A stretch of 30,865 nucleotides of DNA from Entrophospora sp. SA101 (GCA_958430865.1 CAUDNR010000476.1:1-30865); one strand, 5' to 3'. Counted from the first letter of the stretch, positions 1-11,501 are shown. Numbers and translations are program-made. Notes: generated by a model from the sequence alone, not told the origin.

Positions 1-282
1 TGTTGGGATGTGGATCCAATCAAGAGACCAACCATTGGGGAGCTTTGGGAATTTGCTCGTAATAAATCAAAGGAAATTTATGAAGCAAAAATTTTTAATG
101 AAATTAGCAGTGGTTGTGGTGGTAATAGCAGTAATTCACAACAAATTCACAAATCACATCCATTAGCATGACATACAAGTCGAATATTAAATGATGTAAA
201 TGATGAATTTGCTAAATTGAATTTAAAAAATTTAAAAAGTAATGATAGTTTATTAAGTGACCTTGATATTAATGAAATATAA
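1..282 (+). pseudogene. 3' end of a kinase-like gene with in-frame TGA
   Basis: The window opens inside the last exon of a protein kinase. Frame 1 reads CWDVDPIKRPTIGELWEF, the end of the kinase C-lobe (helix H/I region; the conserved Arg lies in KRPT), followed by a low-complexity Ser/Asn linker and QQIHKSHPLA. A TGA at 169-171 then interrupts the frame. The same frame continues in a recognisable way (TSRILNDVNDEFAKLN..., ending at TAA 280-282). The paralogue at 29179 reads Ala-Tyr-Cys-Thr-Ser-Arg where this copy has Ala-stop-His-Thr-Ser-Arg, so the TGA is most simply a nonsense change that trims about 37 residues from the non-catalytic tail. The catalytic part lies outside the window, so the gene could still make an active kinase with a short tail. 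Kinase C-lobe identity is firm; pseudogene status is inferred. Confidence 0.7.
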
Positions 283-597
283 TTTTAATAAGGAAATTAA
301 ATAGTTAATTAATTAATTGAAATCTACTAATTTAAATATGATTATTTTATTAATTAATTATAATGATGATAATAATAAGTAGTTGATAAGGTCAAAATTG
401 GAAAATTGGGTGAATTTGTTGATGGTAGATAATTAATTATTTCTAATTATTTTCATTGCCTTCATTATTAATAATTTATTTGTTTATTTTATTATTATTT
501 CTAAAAAGTTTGATTAATTTCTTCAAATTCAGAATCACACATTTTTATACATAATTGAATAATTAATATAATCCATAATTTTCTTAATGTCAAAAGT
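130..597 (+). repeat. Direct repeat, left copy (kinase tail plus 3' flank)
   Basis: This stretch aligns with 29144-29540 in the same orientation. Shared blocks include the QQIHKSHPLA coding part, the motif TAATTTTRATAAGGMAATTAAATAG, the block around AATTGGGT, and the AATAATTAATATA block followed by ATTTTC-TGATGT-like sequence. The similarity runs about 300 bp past the end of the reading frame, so it records duplication of a DNA segment rather than conservation of protein alone. Small indels separate the copies (about 468 versus 397 bp). Confidence 0.7.
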
Positions 598-815
598 TGA
601 AATTATCTCAAGGTCAATTGTTAAATGCAAAATGAACAATCTCAAATTTCAGTCAGTAGAGATTTCATATAACTTTCAATTCTGTGCACTATTTTTTTTT
701 TCTGTACATTTTTTATTTTATTTTTTAATTTTGTACAAAATTTGTGAATTCTGGAAAGTTTGTTGGTGGGGGCCAGTCTGTACGATCTTTGATTCCATAT
801 TTTTGTTCAAGATAT

Positions 816-876
816 TCTGATAAATATTGTGAAAAGTGTATTAGTCTACACTTACAGAGCCTTTTCAGCATTTGGA
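816..876 (+). pseudogene. Isolated fragment of kinase N-terminal Cys-motif exon
   Basis: Bases 816-870 are identical to 28445-28499, inside the kinase-like gene near the right end of the window. One mismatch at 871 is followed by a six-base match, and then similarity stops abruptly. The fragment encodes SDKYCEKCISLHLQSLFS, which includes the second CxxC of that family's N-terminal Cys motif. Upstream (587-815) nothing matches the gene. Downstream the frame runs into a run of short AAACT/AAACTA motifs and stops. With no start codon or domain it is a gene scrap, left by an insertion or partial gene conversion. Confidence 0.75.
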
Positions 877-989
877 CTAGAGTTGCCTTTCTAAACTCTA
901 ACCTCTTTTCTAAACTAGTTTAGAAACCCTAAACTACTTTCGAAACTAACCCGAAACTCCAGATATTTTCTGTGAATCAATCCGATTTT

Positions 990-1172
990 CTTTTTGTGGT
1001 ATTTTTGCAAAACCTAAAGATTTTAATTGACGATCCCGTCTATAAATGGGTCTCGAAGACGCAGTTTACTGTGCCTCGGAGGCAATAAAATCCATACAGT
1101 CATGTGACTTTCAAAGCTGTCTGGTCACGGGACCACATACTATCATTCCATAAACGGGAGAAATCGGCAATA
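990..1172 (-). promoter_or_regulatory. Kinase-type promoter copy in reverse orientation
   Basis: The reverse complement of this stretch aligns with 27982-28113, the region just upstream of the kinase-like ATG at 28169. Shared blocks, in order, are TATTGCCGATTTCTC, TTTATGGAATGAT, a CGTGACC box, GGCRCAGTAA, and GTTTTGCAAAAATA...CCACAAAAAG. The copy here carries about 50 bp of extra sequence in the middle. It points leftward, away from any intact gene and toward the kinase debris at 816-876 and 1-282. Promoter function is inferred from the matching copy's position; it could instead be a dispersed repeat. Confidence 0.55.
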
Positions 1173-1179
1173 TAAAAAT

Positions 1180-4100
1180 GAAATACTATTAGTACAACCT
1201 TGTCTTATAAAATTCTAATTTTTTTTTTATAAATCGATAGTTATTAAGGTTAACTTGAAGACTGTTCATTTAGTTATCCTTAAATTAACAAAAACATATA
1301 GTGAGGACAAGTATTCGTAACTTTACTTATAAATTCGCAACATGTGTTGAACTTCGCGTTACCTTTCCAGTAAACTTTATTAACAAAAGTTATCAAAAGC
1401 ACACCGTTCAAAAGCCTTAATCCCAGAGAGTATATATACAAAGTTTTGTTTAATTTACAAGAAGTTTTGTTTTGTTCACCGCGGTCTTGTGATTTTTTTC
1501 CATGTACTGTGTAACTGAACTCTACATTACACCGTTCTTTTATACTTTTGTTAATTGAGTGGAATCTGAATTTTGTAACCCTTAGATTTACATGTTAGTT
1601 TTTAAATTAATATTTCTAAGGTTTTAAATATTTTTTGAAGTTTTTATAAATACTAAACCTGATTACTTATATAAAATATAGATGGTATTATAGAATGGTG
1701 ACATGCTTATGTATCGTTAATATATTAGTATCAAAAGAAATTCATGATCATTGATAATTGATAACAATATTATACAACGCAAAAAAATCAATTGACATTG
1801 TACCAGTTTAGTTTTTTGTTTTCTTAAGTTAAACAAATGTGTATAGTGCAAGTCACTTAGTCCCGCAACTTTTTATAAGTCATGTAAATCCTCAAATCCT
1901 CAAAAATAGTATTTTAAAGCCAATACCTTTCTCTACAAAGTTACGATTTCATTTTGTTGATATGTCATGTTATTTTAAGCCTCAAAGTTAGAAGTTTACT
2001 GTATTTACTATTTTCAACCCTAAAAAATTGGCGCATTACACACAAAAAAGTCAACATAAAAAATAACAAAAATAAAATTTGAATTTTTCCCCTTACCTTC
2101 CAGATCTTTTATTACGTAAATTGCCCAGATTATATAAAAATTTAATAAAAATAGACTATTGCATTGATAAAGGGAATTGCAAAACATATACTTGATATCT
2201 CACATCTATCAAAAATATATTTCATGGAAATACATTTCATTCCTATTGCTATTGTCAATTTTTTTTTAATGGTAACAAATGGTGTATTGCTGATTTTCAC
2301 TATATGATACGACTAGAAAATAACACATTATCAAACAATTTTTATTGCATTTTTGGTTGGGAAATTATTATTAACACGCCGAATGAATTTATTACACGAG
2401 GGAGAAAAGGTGGATATGGTATTGTTCTGGAGGATGGGAGTATTTGTTGTTTATTGATAGCAAGAGGTTTATTTTTGTGTATTGATTTATTTTTATTTTA
2501 TATAAAATATATTATTGAAATCAAAACGTGAAGCAGAACTTATCACATCTTGGGTATTTATATGATTCTTTATCAATGATAATAAATAAACGATTGGTAT
2601 CGTTTTACTTTTGTATAATATAAATATATAATTGTAAGATCTCAAGGGTAAAGAAAAGCAACATGACTGTTGAAAAGAAGAAATAATTCAATAAGAAGCA
2701 ATTCGATATGAACGTTTGATTATAGGATGTTGAAGTACACACACTACCTTGAACATCTTTTAATCATTCTCTCATGTTCCCCATGCAAAAAAGTTAATTT
2801 AACTCGCCCCTGATGATACGATGATGAATAGAATTCCAGGGAAGAGAAAAGATGCCCTGGAGTTTATCAAGATTCATCATTGTCAAGGACAATCTTCCTC
2901 ACAGCACCTGAGCTGGCATCACCCAGATATGCATGTTGGCTGAAAAGTTTCCTGCAATAATACTATGATAAAAATGGCTGGCTCTGCAATCAAAAAGTCA
3001 CAACTCGAAGATTGCAGCATTTTGAAGAGTTGTAATGTTAGGTGTGATAAACATCCAAATCCATCGAAGCAATAAGAATCTACAACACATTTCAAGCTTG
3101 TGAGAAACTTGCAATCCAGAATGGAGTTTGCGCTCTTTCATTTTCAAAAAGCTTGCTAGATTTCTGGCATTATTAAATTAATTATTTTCCTAAATTCTAT
3201 GATTTTTTGATATTGGCCAGATTTATAATTTTGGTAGGAACTGGGCTTTTGCCCAAATAGTCACCCTATATCAAGCCTATGAAATAGGATCTCTAAACTT
3301 TATGAAAAAAAGTTCCAATTGTAATTAAGAAAATTGAAAATAAACATTTATTTCATCTAAAAATGTAGTTTCAACTCCTAAATTGCAGAAATAGATGCTA
3401 ATCCTTATAATTTATACTAGTAGGGATAACACAATACAATAATCAGCTCTGAGGGGAAAGTTTTTGCCAAAGGCCTTCTAATGTGTTGACAATTTTTTCA
3501 TCTGTGAAAGAAAAAATTCCATGGACATGAGATTTGCAATTGCGCATTTGATAATAGGTTTATTTAAATCTGACACCTGCGATCAATTTATTGTTCATTT
3601 TAAGGAATTATATACAATGGGAAGGAAAAATATTTTTTGATCCTCCAGTAAGATTGATTTGAAAGTGAGTTCCTTAAAAGTTTCATTTCTACATGGTCTT
3701 GGTATTATTTATTACTCGAGTGATGCAATCGTTTGTTATGTCAATGATAATGTCAAATGTATTATTGAATAATAATCATAACCATCATGAATATTTAATG
3801 GATGGATGAAGATATTCACATACAGGGAAAGGATTAAATAGCCAAGTTGTTTTTTTGTTTGTTTTGTTAATTATATTTAAAAATATAAAATAAAAAAATT
3901 ACACGGATAATTGCAACTCGTAATCATTCTAATTAATTAATAAAATTCATTATATAAAATTTCAAGGTATATAATCAGGAAGGGAAATTTTATATATCAG
4001 TGATAAAAAAGACCTTCTGAATTACTGGTGGGAGTATTATTGCAGCCTTTTCAGCACTCTTAAAGTAGTTTTCCCATCTCTGGAAGAAGCAGAATGGGGT

Positions 4101-4766
4101 CTAAAAGGTTGGACGAGCGCCCGAGCATTAGTTAGTTTAAATACATAAGAAGCTATTTTCTCACCTTGGTTTTTTTTTAAAAAAATATATTTCTAATAGT
4201 ACTGTAATTCTTGATTACATGGTAGATCTTGTGTCATGTTATAGATAGTGAAAATGCAAACTAAATGAAGGAACCTGGAAAACCAAAGCCATCTTAATAT
4301 AAATGAAACAAAATTTTTAAAAGTACGTAACTACCAAGGACGATTATTAGAAATAATTTTTGGGTGGCTGTTCAAGTGACTTTGGGCATAGTTAGAGTAA
4401 ACTTGGTTTTTAATAGCAACAGCAGTAATAGTAAATGATTAATTTATTTTCAAACTATGCCCATTATTGGATAGAAGAAGCGCTAAAACGATAATGTTAC
4501 TTACAACAACTATCAATATAAATTAATTTGTGACAAAAAGATCAATGGAAAGAACGATATGTATTTCATGATTCAATTAAATTATAGATAATATTATTTA
4601 TTATTATTTATGCATCAATTGGATAAATGTTGTTTTACATTTAAAACTACGAATATTATTACGATATGATAATTATTATTATTATTATATATGGTTATGA
4701 AGCTATTATTATTATAATACAAGAATAAATTTTTTTTTCTTTTTTTTTCAAGTTGATTTTCTTTGT
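1180..4766. other. Gene-poor AT-rich stretch
   Basis: No gene could be supported in these 3.6 kb. Short open frames exist, for example 2304-2531, but show no recognisable domain and no second exon with proper splice sites. A patch at about 2800-3150 is less AT-rich than its surroundings and contains a nested inverted repeat at 2821-2880. The remainder is poly(A/T)-rich and looks like decayed intergenic sequence. Confidence 0.5.
2821..2880. repeat. Nested inverted repeat (hairpin)
   Basis: Outer arms ATGATGAAT (2821-2829) and ATTCATCAT (2872-2880) are exact reverse complements (9 bp). Inside them TCCAGGG (2835-2841) and CCCTGGA (2855-2861) form a second exact pair (7 bp) around a 13-nt loop. 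The unpaired bulges between the two stems are 5 and 10 nt. No known RNA family was recognised. Confidence 0.5.
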
Positions 4767-5403
<637 letters not shown>

Positions 5404-5477
5404 ATTTTAATAATAATATAATAAATGTAAGTAAGTATTAGTAGGAGGTAATAAAGAGAGAGAAGTTGAGAAGAAAA

Positions 5478-5512
<35 letters not shown>

Positions 5513-6451
5513 TGTGTGTATAATAATGGGAGAGAAGAAGTTTATTTATTTTTTTAAAAAAATATTTCTTAATTTATGTATTAAATATAAATATTTAGGA
5601 AAATATTTTGCGAGTGATGATTTATTTATATTATATTTGTATATAACAATAATATGCAAAATAAATAAATAAATAAACTGATTGAATGATTAAATGAGTG
5701 AGTTAGTTGTGTGAGTTGGTGGAGGGTGAGTGGGTTAATAATAATAAGTTGAATGGTGCGGCGGGTAAAGAAAAACAAGGAATAAAATTAAGTGGATTAA
5801 AGTGGAAATTTTTCAAATTCAAATTCAATTTAAATTCGTTTTTTCGATTTTTTTAGCTGAAAAAATTTATTGTTATTTATATTTTGGAAAATAAAAGAGG
5901 GACTTTTTTATTATGAGCGGTTTGTGTAGCATGGAAAAACAATTAAATAAATGACAATAATTAAAGGAAAAAGGAAAATAGAAATTCATTCAATCAACTA
6001 CATCAACCAATCAGTCAACTGCGTTCCGACAATTCTTATTAATTTTCCAAATGTAGTTTTTTCATTCAGAATCAAAAAAAACCTAAATGGAATTGTTTAT
6101 TATTATCGTATATGTGAAATGATGCACTAATTTTGATTATATTTCATTATATCAAGCATCTCAATAAAGTTTAATAATAGTTAGGGGAAACGAAATTAAT
6201 TGTTCTGAGAAATTCGGCTCGGAATTTGTTTGGACGAATGCTTACCTAATATATATGTATATCATTGGTTACTATTAATAAACATAACATGAAACAATAA
6301 GGGTGCTGCTGTCAATATAATATATAAACACTTTTTTTTATTATTATTATTACTACTATTATTATTACTATTATTTCTTTCTATTTATTTAATATTATTC
6401 TACAATCAATTTTTAAAACAAAATATTAATTACAAACTAGCAAAAAAAAAT
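5404..6451. promoter_or_regulatory. Shared divergent intergenic region, H3 and hydrolase
   Basis: About 1.05 kb separates the start codons of histone H3 (leftward) and the LCAT-like gene (rightward), so both promoters must lie here. A (GT)n microsatellite of about 30 bp occupies 5483-5513, some 80 bp upstream of the H3 start. The part next to the hydrolase gene is rich in ATT repeats (6340-6375). No specific factor site could be assigned. Confidence 0.4.
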
Positions 6452-8066
6452 ATGTCATCTCATCCACCACCAACGCCACCATCATTGTCATCTCTATCTT
6501 CATCCCCCTCCTCCTCCACCACCTCTTTATCGTCGTCGTCATCGTCATCATCTACCAATTCCAACCCTTCAAAAACAACACCCGTAAAAATTGCCGGCTT
6601 TGAATATTTAAACTCTGACATTGTTCTAATTCCTGGTAAAAGAAAGATTCTTATTTTTAATATCTATTATGATTATTATTATTACAATATAATAAAACTT
6701 GACTCATTCCATCCATTCCAGGGTTTCGTGGTTCCAAACTTTACAATGTAAAAAAAAAAAGTCATAGTTGGCTCTCGATAACGACTCCATTTCTACCAAA
6801 CAGTAAAGAAAATATCGATCTACCACTAAACATTATTGCTGACGAACCTGACGATGTGATAGCTGACGGGATATTGGAGGAGATAGGGTTTATTAAATTT
6901 TACAAAGATTTGATCGTCTATATTGAAGAATTGTCACAACAACATTACAAATCATATCTTAGAGAAAACAGGAAATCTAGAAAAAGTAAATTGATGAACG
7001 ATAGCGTCAATTTAAAAAAAAAAAGTCCGTTAATAAGATGATCACATCAATCTTTTTGAAGAATAAAAATTTAATGGTTGAGAACGAGAGTTTGCAACAA
7101 CATCAGGAGGCCCAGTTACAAAACATTCGAGAAGAGAATGGTAAAGAACAATTACAAGATCAACAAGAAGGGTATAAGCCACCATTTAAATTGCATAAAT
7201 TCAGTTATGATTGGCGTCGTTCAAATACTTCCACTACTAATAAATTTCTCGAGTTTCTTCGAGACATTTACTCGAACAACGGTCAAAAGCCAATCTATGT
7301 GATTGCTCATTCTAACGGTGGTCTGATAACCTTGTCTGCTCTTCACCAGCAACCAGAACTATTTGCTGGTTGTATATTTGCCGGTTCATTATTTCACGGA
7401 GCACCTGGGATTCTTCATACCTTCAAATACGGCGACAATATATTGTTCAACAAGCGAATTCACGATGAAGCCGCCCATTTCACATTGCGATCCGCTTATC
7501 ATTTTTTGCCAGCGCAATACGACAAAGTTTTTAAGGATAGTGTCAGTGGAGAGTATTTAAGCGAGTTTGATTATTTTGATGTGGATTGTTGGAAGAATTG
7601 TCAACTCTCAAATCTGGTTAGTCATGATGATGATGATGATGATGATAATGAAGAAAACCCTAGATATTTGGAATTGGGTAGTAAAAAGGAAAGAGCCGAT
7701 TATTTGAAAATGGTTTTGGATGATACCAAAGCATTTCATGAGACATTGAAGTTGCCTAAAGATAAATCGATCAATTATCCACCTTTGGCAACTATAGTAT
7801 CGGACAGTCATTCTGCAACTAGTGGCTTTCATGTTAAACTTGATGATGACGGTAATAAATTCACAATTCTGTATGATCAACCAATTCGGGTAAAAGGTGA
7901 TGGCGCAGTTCCATTTACAAGTACTAGATTGCCTGACGGTATACCATATGATGTGTTTCACACCACTCGTGTCCATAGTGAATTATTACAAGATTTAGTT
8001 ACTGTTGGTAAAGCAATTGAAAGGGTTTTTGGTAAAAAAGAAGTAGTAGAAGAAAAGATTTTATAA
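6452..8066 (+). CDS. LCAT-like alpha/beta-hydrolase (lipase/acyltransferase), frameshift in A11
   Basis: Predicted serine acyl-hydrolase or acyltransferase resembling the lecithin:cholesterol acyltransferase group. Exon 1 is 6452-6635; an 86-bp GT-AG intron (6636-6721) splits a Gly codon; exon 2 is 6722-8066. The product would be about 509 aa: a Pro/Ser-rich N-terminus (residues 1-45), the oxyanion-hole-type motif IPGFRGSKL near 60, YDWRRS near 224, the nucleophile elbow AHSNGG (Ser about 259), the acid motif GDGAVPF (Asp about 455) and VHSELL (His about 480). An Asp run (HDDDDDDD) lies between. The frame breaks at an 11-A run (7014-7024): the conserved upstream part is in one frame and everything from KSVNKM onward in another, as if one A were missing. 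No GT-AG intron nearby restores the frame. No signal peptide is evident. Enzyme class is well supported; substrate unknown. Confidence 0.82.
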
Positions 8067-8689
8067 TAGATTATCATTTTTATAGAGATTTGTAAGATAA
8101 AAAAAACAAATTACTATATATTTATGTAATCTTCATATATATATATAGCGTATCAATATTAATATAAAATTTCTTTAGTAATGGTAAAAAATACAAATCA
8201 ATAAAAAAAATCTTTAAAACTATATATTCTTTACCATCACCAATAATTAAATTAATTAATTAATGTTTCCTTGTATGACAACATTTTTAATGGATGGTGT
8301 ATCATCCTAATGAATTGAAGTGTATTATTAAAGACAAGACTAAAATTCCTGGGAAAAGATTGATTATATGGTAACTTTGGTTTATAGTTTTATTTAATGA
8401 AAATTAAACTTTTGATTTTAACCATATATATATATTTGCAGGGACAGACGACAGATGTCAATTAATTAGATCAATGAAATTCCCCAAAACTAGTCGATTA
8501 TAGACCATAATGTGCTAAAACCCATTCGGAAGGATTAGCGTTAAAGTTTTAGTCAATGGAGAAAAACTGACAATGAACATTGATGATGATGAACATTGAT
8601 GATTAATTAAAATAAAATGTTGCTTTATTATTGGCTATTTATTTTATTTATTTAATCATCATCATCAATATATTATGTATGTATATTAT
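8067..8689. other. Intergenic, convergent 3' ends
   Basis: Tail-to-tail gap between the hydrolase and macrodomain genes. AATAAA at 8200-8205 is a plausible polyadenylation signal for the hydrolase, about 134 bp past its stop. A second direct ATTGATGATGA/ACATTGATGA repeat lies at 8575-8600. No gene seen. Confidence 0.4.
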
Positions 8690-9148
8690 TTACAAATAAA
8701 ACATTGTGATTTTAATATTGCTATCTTTGAAAATTTCTTTAACAGTTTCTACAACATAATCATAACTCAATTGGTCTAAACCTGTACCTATTCTAGGCAT
8801 ACTCAACCCAGTAACACCTTGACTTTCACATAAATTTCTCAATTCCTTTAAACTAGCCTCAAAATCTGGTTTGGTTGGCTTTTCGTGAGTATGCATTTTT
8901 GTGATCAGATAATAAATGTAACGATTCTCACGTAAAAGATAAGCGACTTGACCAACTTTCTTATTTTGTGATTTCAATTCATCCGTTCCATTGTATAGCT
9001 TCTGGAATATTGCTGCAATCCCTTTATCCATTTGCAAATCTTGTGCTACACAATTCACCAACGAATCTGTTGAAGAAGAATCCTTAAACAAATCACCTTG
9101 TTTGTCTTCAAAGGAAAAATTAAAGGGTTTTGTTTCTGGTTTTTGCAT
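8690..9148 (-). CDS. Macrodomain ADP-ribose hydrolase, OARD1/TARG1 type
   Basis: Single-exon gene of 152 residues forming one macrodomain. The family removes ADP-ribose from acidic side chains of proteins and hydrolyses related ADP-ribose esters. Diagnostic features are GDLF near 18-21 (adenine/ribose site), DSLVNCVAQD (28-37), MDKGIAAIF (40-48), RYIYYLITK (76-84) and SMPRIGTGLDQL (116-127). Lys84 and Asp125, the two catalytic residues known from human OARD1, fall at the same residue numbers here, and the length equals the human protein's 152 aa. That supports TARG1-type chemistry over the yeast Poa1 ADP-ribose-1''-phosphatase subtype, although the two groups are related. No targeting signal is seen, so a nuclear or cytosolic location is inferred. 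The start is the only ATG ahead of GDLF; no intron is needed. Confidence 0.93.
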   Translation of the reverse strand: MQKPETKPFNFSFEDKQGDLFKDSSSTDSLVNCVAQDLQMDKGIAAIFQKLYNGTDELKSQNKKVGQVAYLLRENRYIYYLITKMHTHEKPTKPDFEASLKELRNLCESQGVTGLSMPRIGTGLDQLSYDYVVETVKEIFKDSNIKITMFYL

Positions 9149-11424
9149 TTCTTTATTATTTATTATTTTAATACCGTTACGTTATCTCTGTTATTTATTG
9201 TCGTCAAGCCGTTGTCGTTGTTGTTGTTGTGAGGTTATTATTATATTTGTCAAATAAATAAATTTTAAGGTAAATTTTTGAAAATTTTGTCGCCGGTTTT
9301 TAATGGAATGACGAATTATTTTTTATAAATGGGCACAACAAAAAGAATTTTGGTCGTACAAAAGTGTTTTTAACCGTCACTTCTTGTTTCTCTTTTTTTT
9401 TTTTTTCTTTTAATCAAATATTCTTTATACAACAAGTACTATATAGGTAGACTCACATGCTTTCGTTATTTGATAACTATATTCAAGTATATTCAAGTAC
9501 ATTCAGGTATGTTCGGAGTTATTAGGAATATATTTTTAATAATTCCCTATACGCATAAAATGATGCATTTGAAATCGGAGATATCTTCCGCTCATTTTTC
9601 CTTAAAGAATTGAATTGTGATCAATAATCTTTTCTTTAACTTCCTTAATATTATCTAGGATATATTTTAATAATTGTCATGACCTTTAATTAAAGCTACT
9701 CTTGACTAACTATTTATTTAGCTACAGCTTTGTCATTTTCTCCAACAACACCACCATTCTTTGCTTGGAAGGAAAATTCGACCCCTTAGTATTCTGGTAG
9801 AGATCTGCGCGTTTAATATATCCCGGTTCTTTTTAGGAAATCAAATCTTACGTAAACCTGCACGGGGTCAAAATTGTCCAGCTTTATTACCAGTATTACC
9901 AGATAATGCTGGACTGAAGTAGGTTTACATAAGGTTTGATTTCCTGATCAGTAAAACTGTGCAAATTAATGATGTAAATGAGGGACTGGTTGATGGCCAA
10001 AAACCTCTTTTTCACTACTATAAATTTGAATGTTACGATTATGTCCTTTATTTAACTTATCAATGCTACTTTCAAATAGAGACATTCAATCTGCCTTTTT
10101 TGTTCTCTCTAGGACCTTTTGATGTGTTTGGTTATTATCTTTAGGTTTGGACTCACAATCTACCAAAACTAGGCATCTTTTATTCTCTCCAATAACTTCT
10201 ATCTTCTTCCTATCAACTATTCTTTACTCAGTCACTATTCTGCAGAATACACTTTTCCTAAATTATATAAGATCACATGAATTATAGCAGCATTGTTAAA
10301 AGTATTTTTAAAAAAAAGGACAAGGTGAGAAGGTTTCACCAACTTGTGTATTTACATTAGTTGATATGAGGAAAGTTATAAAGTAGAAGAAAAAAATGAA
10401 AGGTGGGCAATTTTGCCAAAAGAAAAATATTATGGAATGAAAAAAATCTCACGATCACATAACCGAGAAAGCAAATGGTCTATCTTTTCTTTTAGCAATA
10501 TAATATAATAATAATAACTGCAACTATATTACACTAAATAACTGCACATCATAAATCAAATAGATTTACTATCACATGTGCATGTTTTGAGATATGTTTC
10601 TTATATTCTGCTGCCGTTTTTTAAAGCCCTCTCATCTTTGAACACCAGTTTTGACATAATAATTATTAGGTCGTAATTTGGCAAAATGGCTATCCATCCT
10701 GTCGAGAAATATATTTTTGTCACGTTTTGGGTCAATAAGGAAAGGAGATCAAAATCGGTCATATCTAATGAGTTGCTGAGTTTTTGCTTCAGGAAAATTG
10801 ATAAGAGAGTTAACACTAATATGCAGCAGCTTACATACAACGTACATACATCGAGTGAGTTTCAATTTGTCGGCCTTTCTTAAGTTGCCAGAAATAATCA
10901 ATTCGAAAATCAAAATTATCTTTTAGAAATCCTTTGATATAGACAAGAATGGCCCTTTAATCCATCAGTTTTAGCTATTTTATTTCAACCCTTCATTTAT
11001 TCTTTCAATTTCTAGAAAGTTGTATTTATGCCCTTTGTAGAGACGTCTTCACATCCCCAATTCTCCTTGGCTTGTTTAAGAAATTTATAACGCACTAGTG
11101 ATTTATGGAAGAAAGAGGCTTCATCCTAATCACAAATAATTTTTAAATTTATTCAATGATTAATAAAACTTATAAATTGGATGAATCAAAACAATATATA
11201 TATATAATAATATGATGCGAGAATCAGCATTCTATAAGATATCGGATAGGATTTTAATTCTTGCTTGTGTTTTTAACCTAACATCGCCTAATTTCTCAAG
11301 TTAAAAGAAATTGCATATTCTCATTTTTTTTATTCCTAATGTTTTTAATTTGGAGTAACTGTTGTTCTGAAAAAGAAATGATTAAAAGAATTTTTAACAT
11401 CCTTTTCAGAACTTTTGCAATACG
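9149..11424. other. Gene-free stretch between macrodomain gene and tRNA
   Basis: About 2.3 kb with no supportable protein gene. It contains the fold-back element at 9835-9945. Opposed open frames at 10601-10883 overlap each other and resemble no known protein. Poly(T) and AT runs dominate the rest. Confidence 0.5.
9835..9945. repeat. 111-bp fold-back element (MITE-like)
   Basis: Terminal arms 9835-9861 and 9919-9945 are 27-bp inverted repeats (AGGAAATCAAATCTTACGTA... versus AGGAAATCAAACCTTATGTA... when reversed) with three or four mismatches. An inner inverted pair, GTCCAGCTTTAT (9876-9887) and ATAATGCTGGAC (9903-9914), matches with one mismatch. The whole unit would fold into a single hairpin. 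It encodes nothing, so it is best described as a small non-autonomous DNA element or a hairpin RNA source. Confidence 0.65.
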
Positions 11425-11497
11425 GCCCGGCTAGCTCAATTGGTAGAGCGTGAGACTCTTAATCTCAAGGTTGGGGGTTCGATCCCCCCGTTGGGCG
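11425..11497 (+). tRNA. tRNA-Lys (CTT)
   Basis: A complete 73-nt cloverleaf without intron. The acceptor stem GCCCGGC pairs with GTTGGGC (two G-U pairs), the D arm is GCTC/GAGC, and the anticodon stem TGAGA/TCTCA encloses the loop CTCTTAA with anticodon CTT, which reads AAG (Lys). The T arm is GGGGG-TTCGATC-CCCCC. Discriminator base is G. The internal A and B boxes (TAGCTCAATTGG and GGTTCGATCCC) are intact, and T runs at 11502-11505 and 11507-11510 give a pol III terminator. Confidence 0.96.
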
Positions 11498-11501
11498 TAT
11501 A

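Noticed and set aside
2304..2531. 75-codon open frame on the plus strand
   Set aside because: No recognisable domain, no spliced continuation and strongly AT-driven composition.
2821..2945. Possible box C/D snoRNA (ATGATGA and CTGA motifs)
   Set aside because: Motifs are common by chance, there is no terminal stem placing them correctly, and no guide sequence could be assigned.
4044..4060. 15-base match to the kinase exon (AGCCTTTTCAGCACT)
   Set aside because: Too short and flanks do not match; chance or conserved scrap cannot be told apart.
5483..5513. CRISPR-like or coding reading of the GT repeat near H3
   Set aside because: A simple dinucleotide microsatellite; no spacers and no protein signal.
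6986..7037. Short intron to explain the frame break in the LCAT-like gene
   Set aside because: Tested GT donor at 6986 with each AG up to about 7115; none restores the required phase.
7608..7976. Open frame antisense to the LCAT-like gene
   Set aside because: Lies opposite conserved catalytic coding sequence; it has no domain and is a shadow of the real frame.
8991..9257. Open frame antisense to the macrodomain gene
   Set aside because: Opposite a well-conserved enzyme; composition reflects the other strand.
10601..10883. Two opposed overlapping open frames
   Set aside because: Neither resembles a known protein, and mutual overlap with no splice structure suggests chance.
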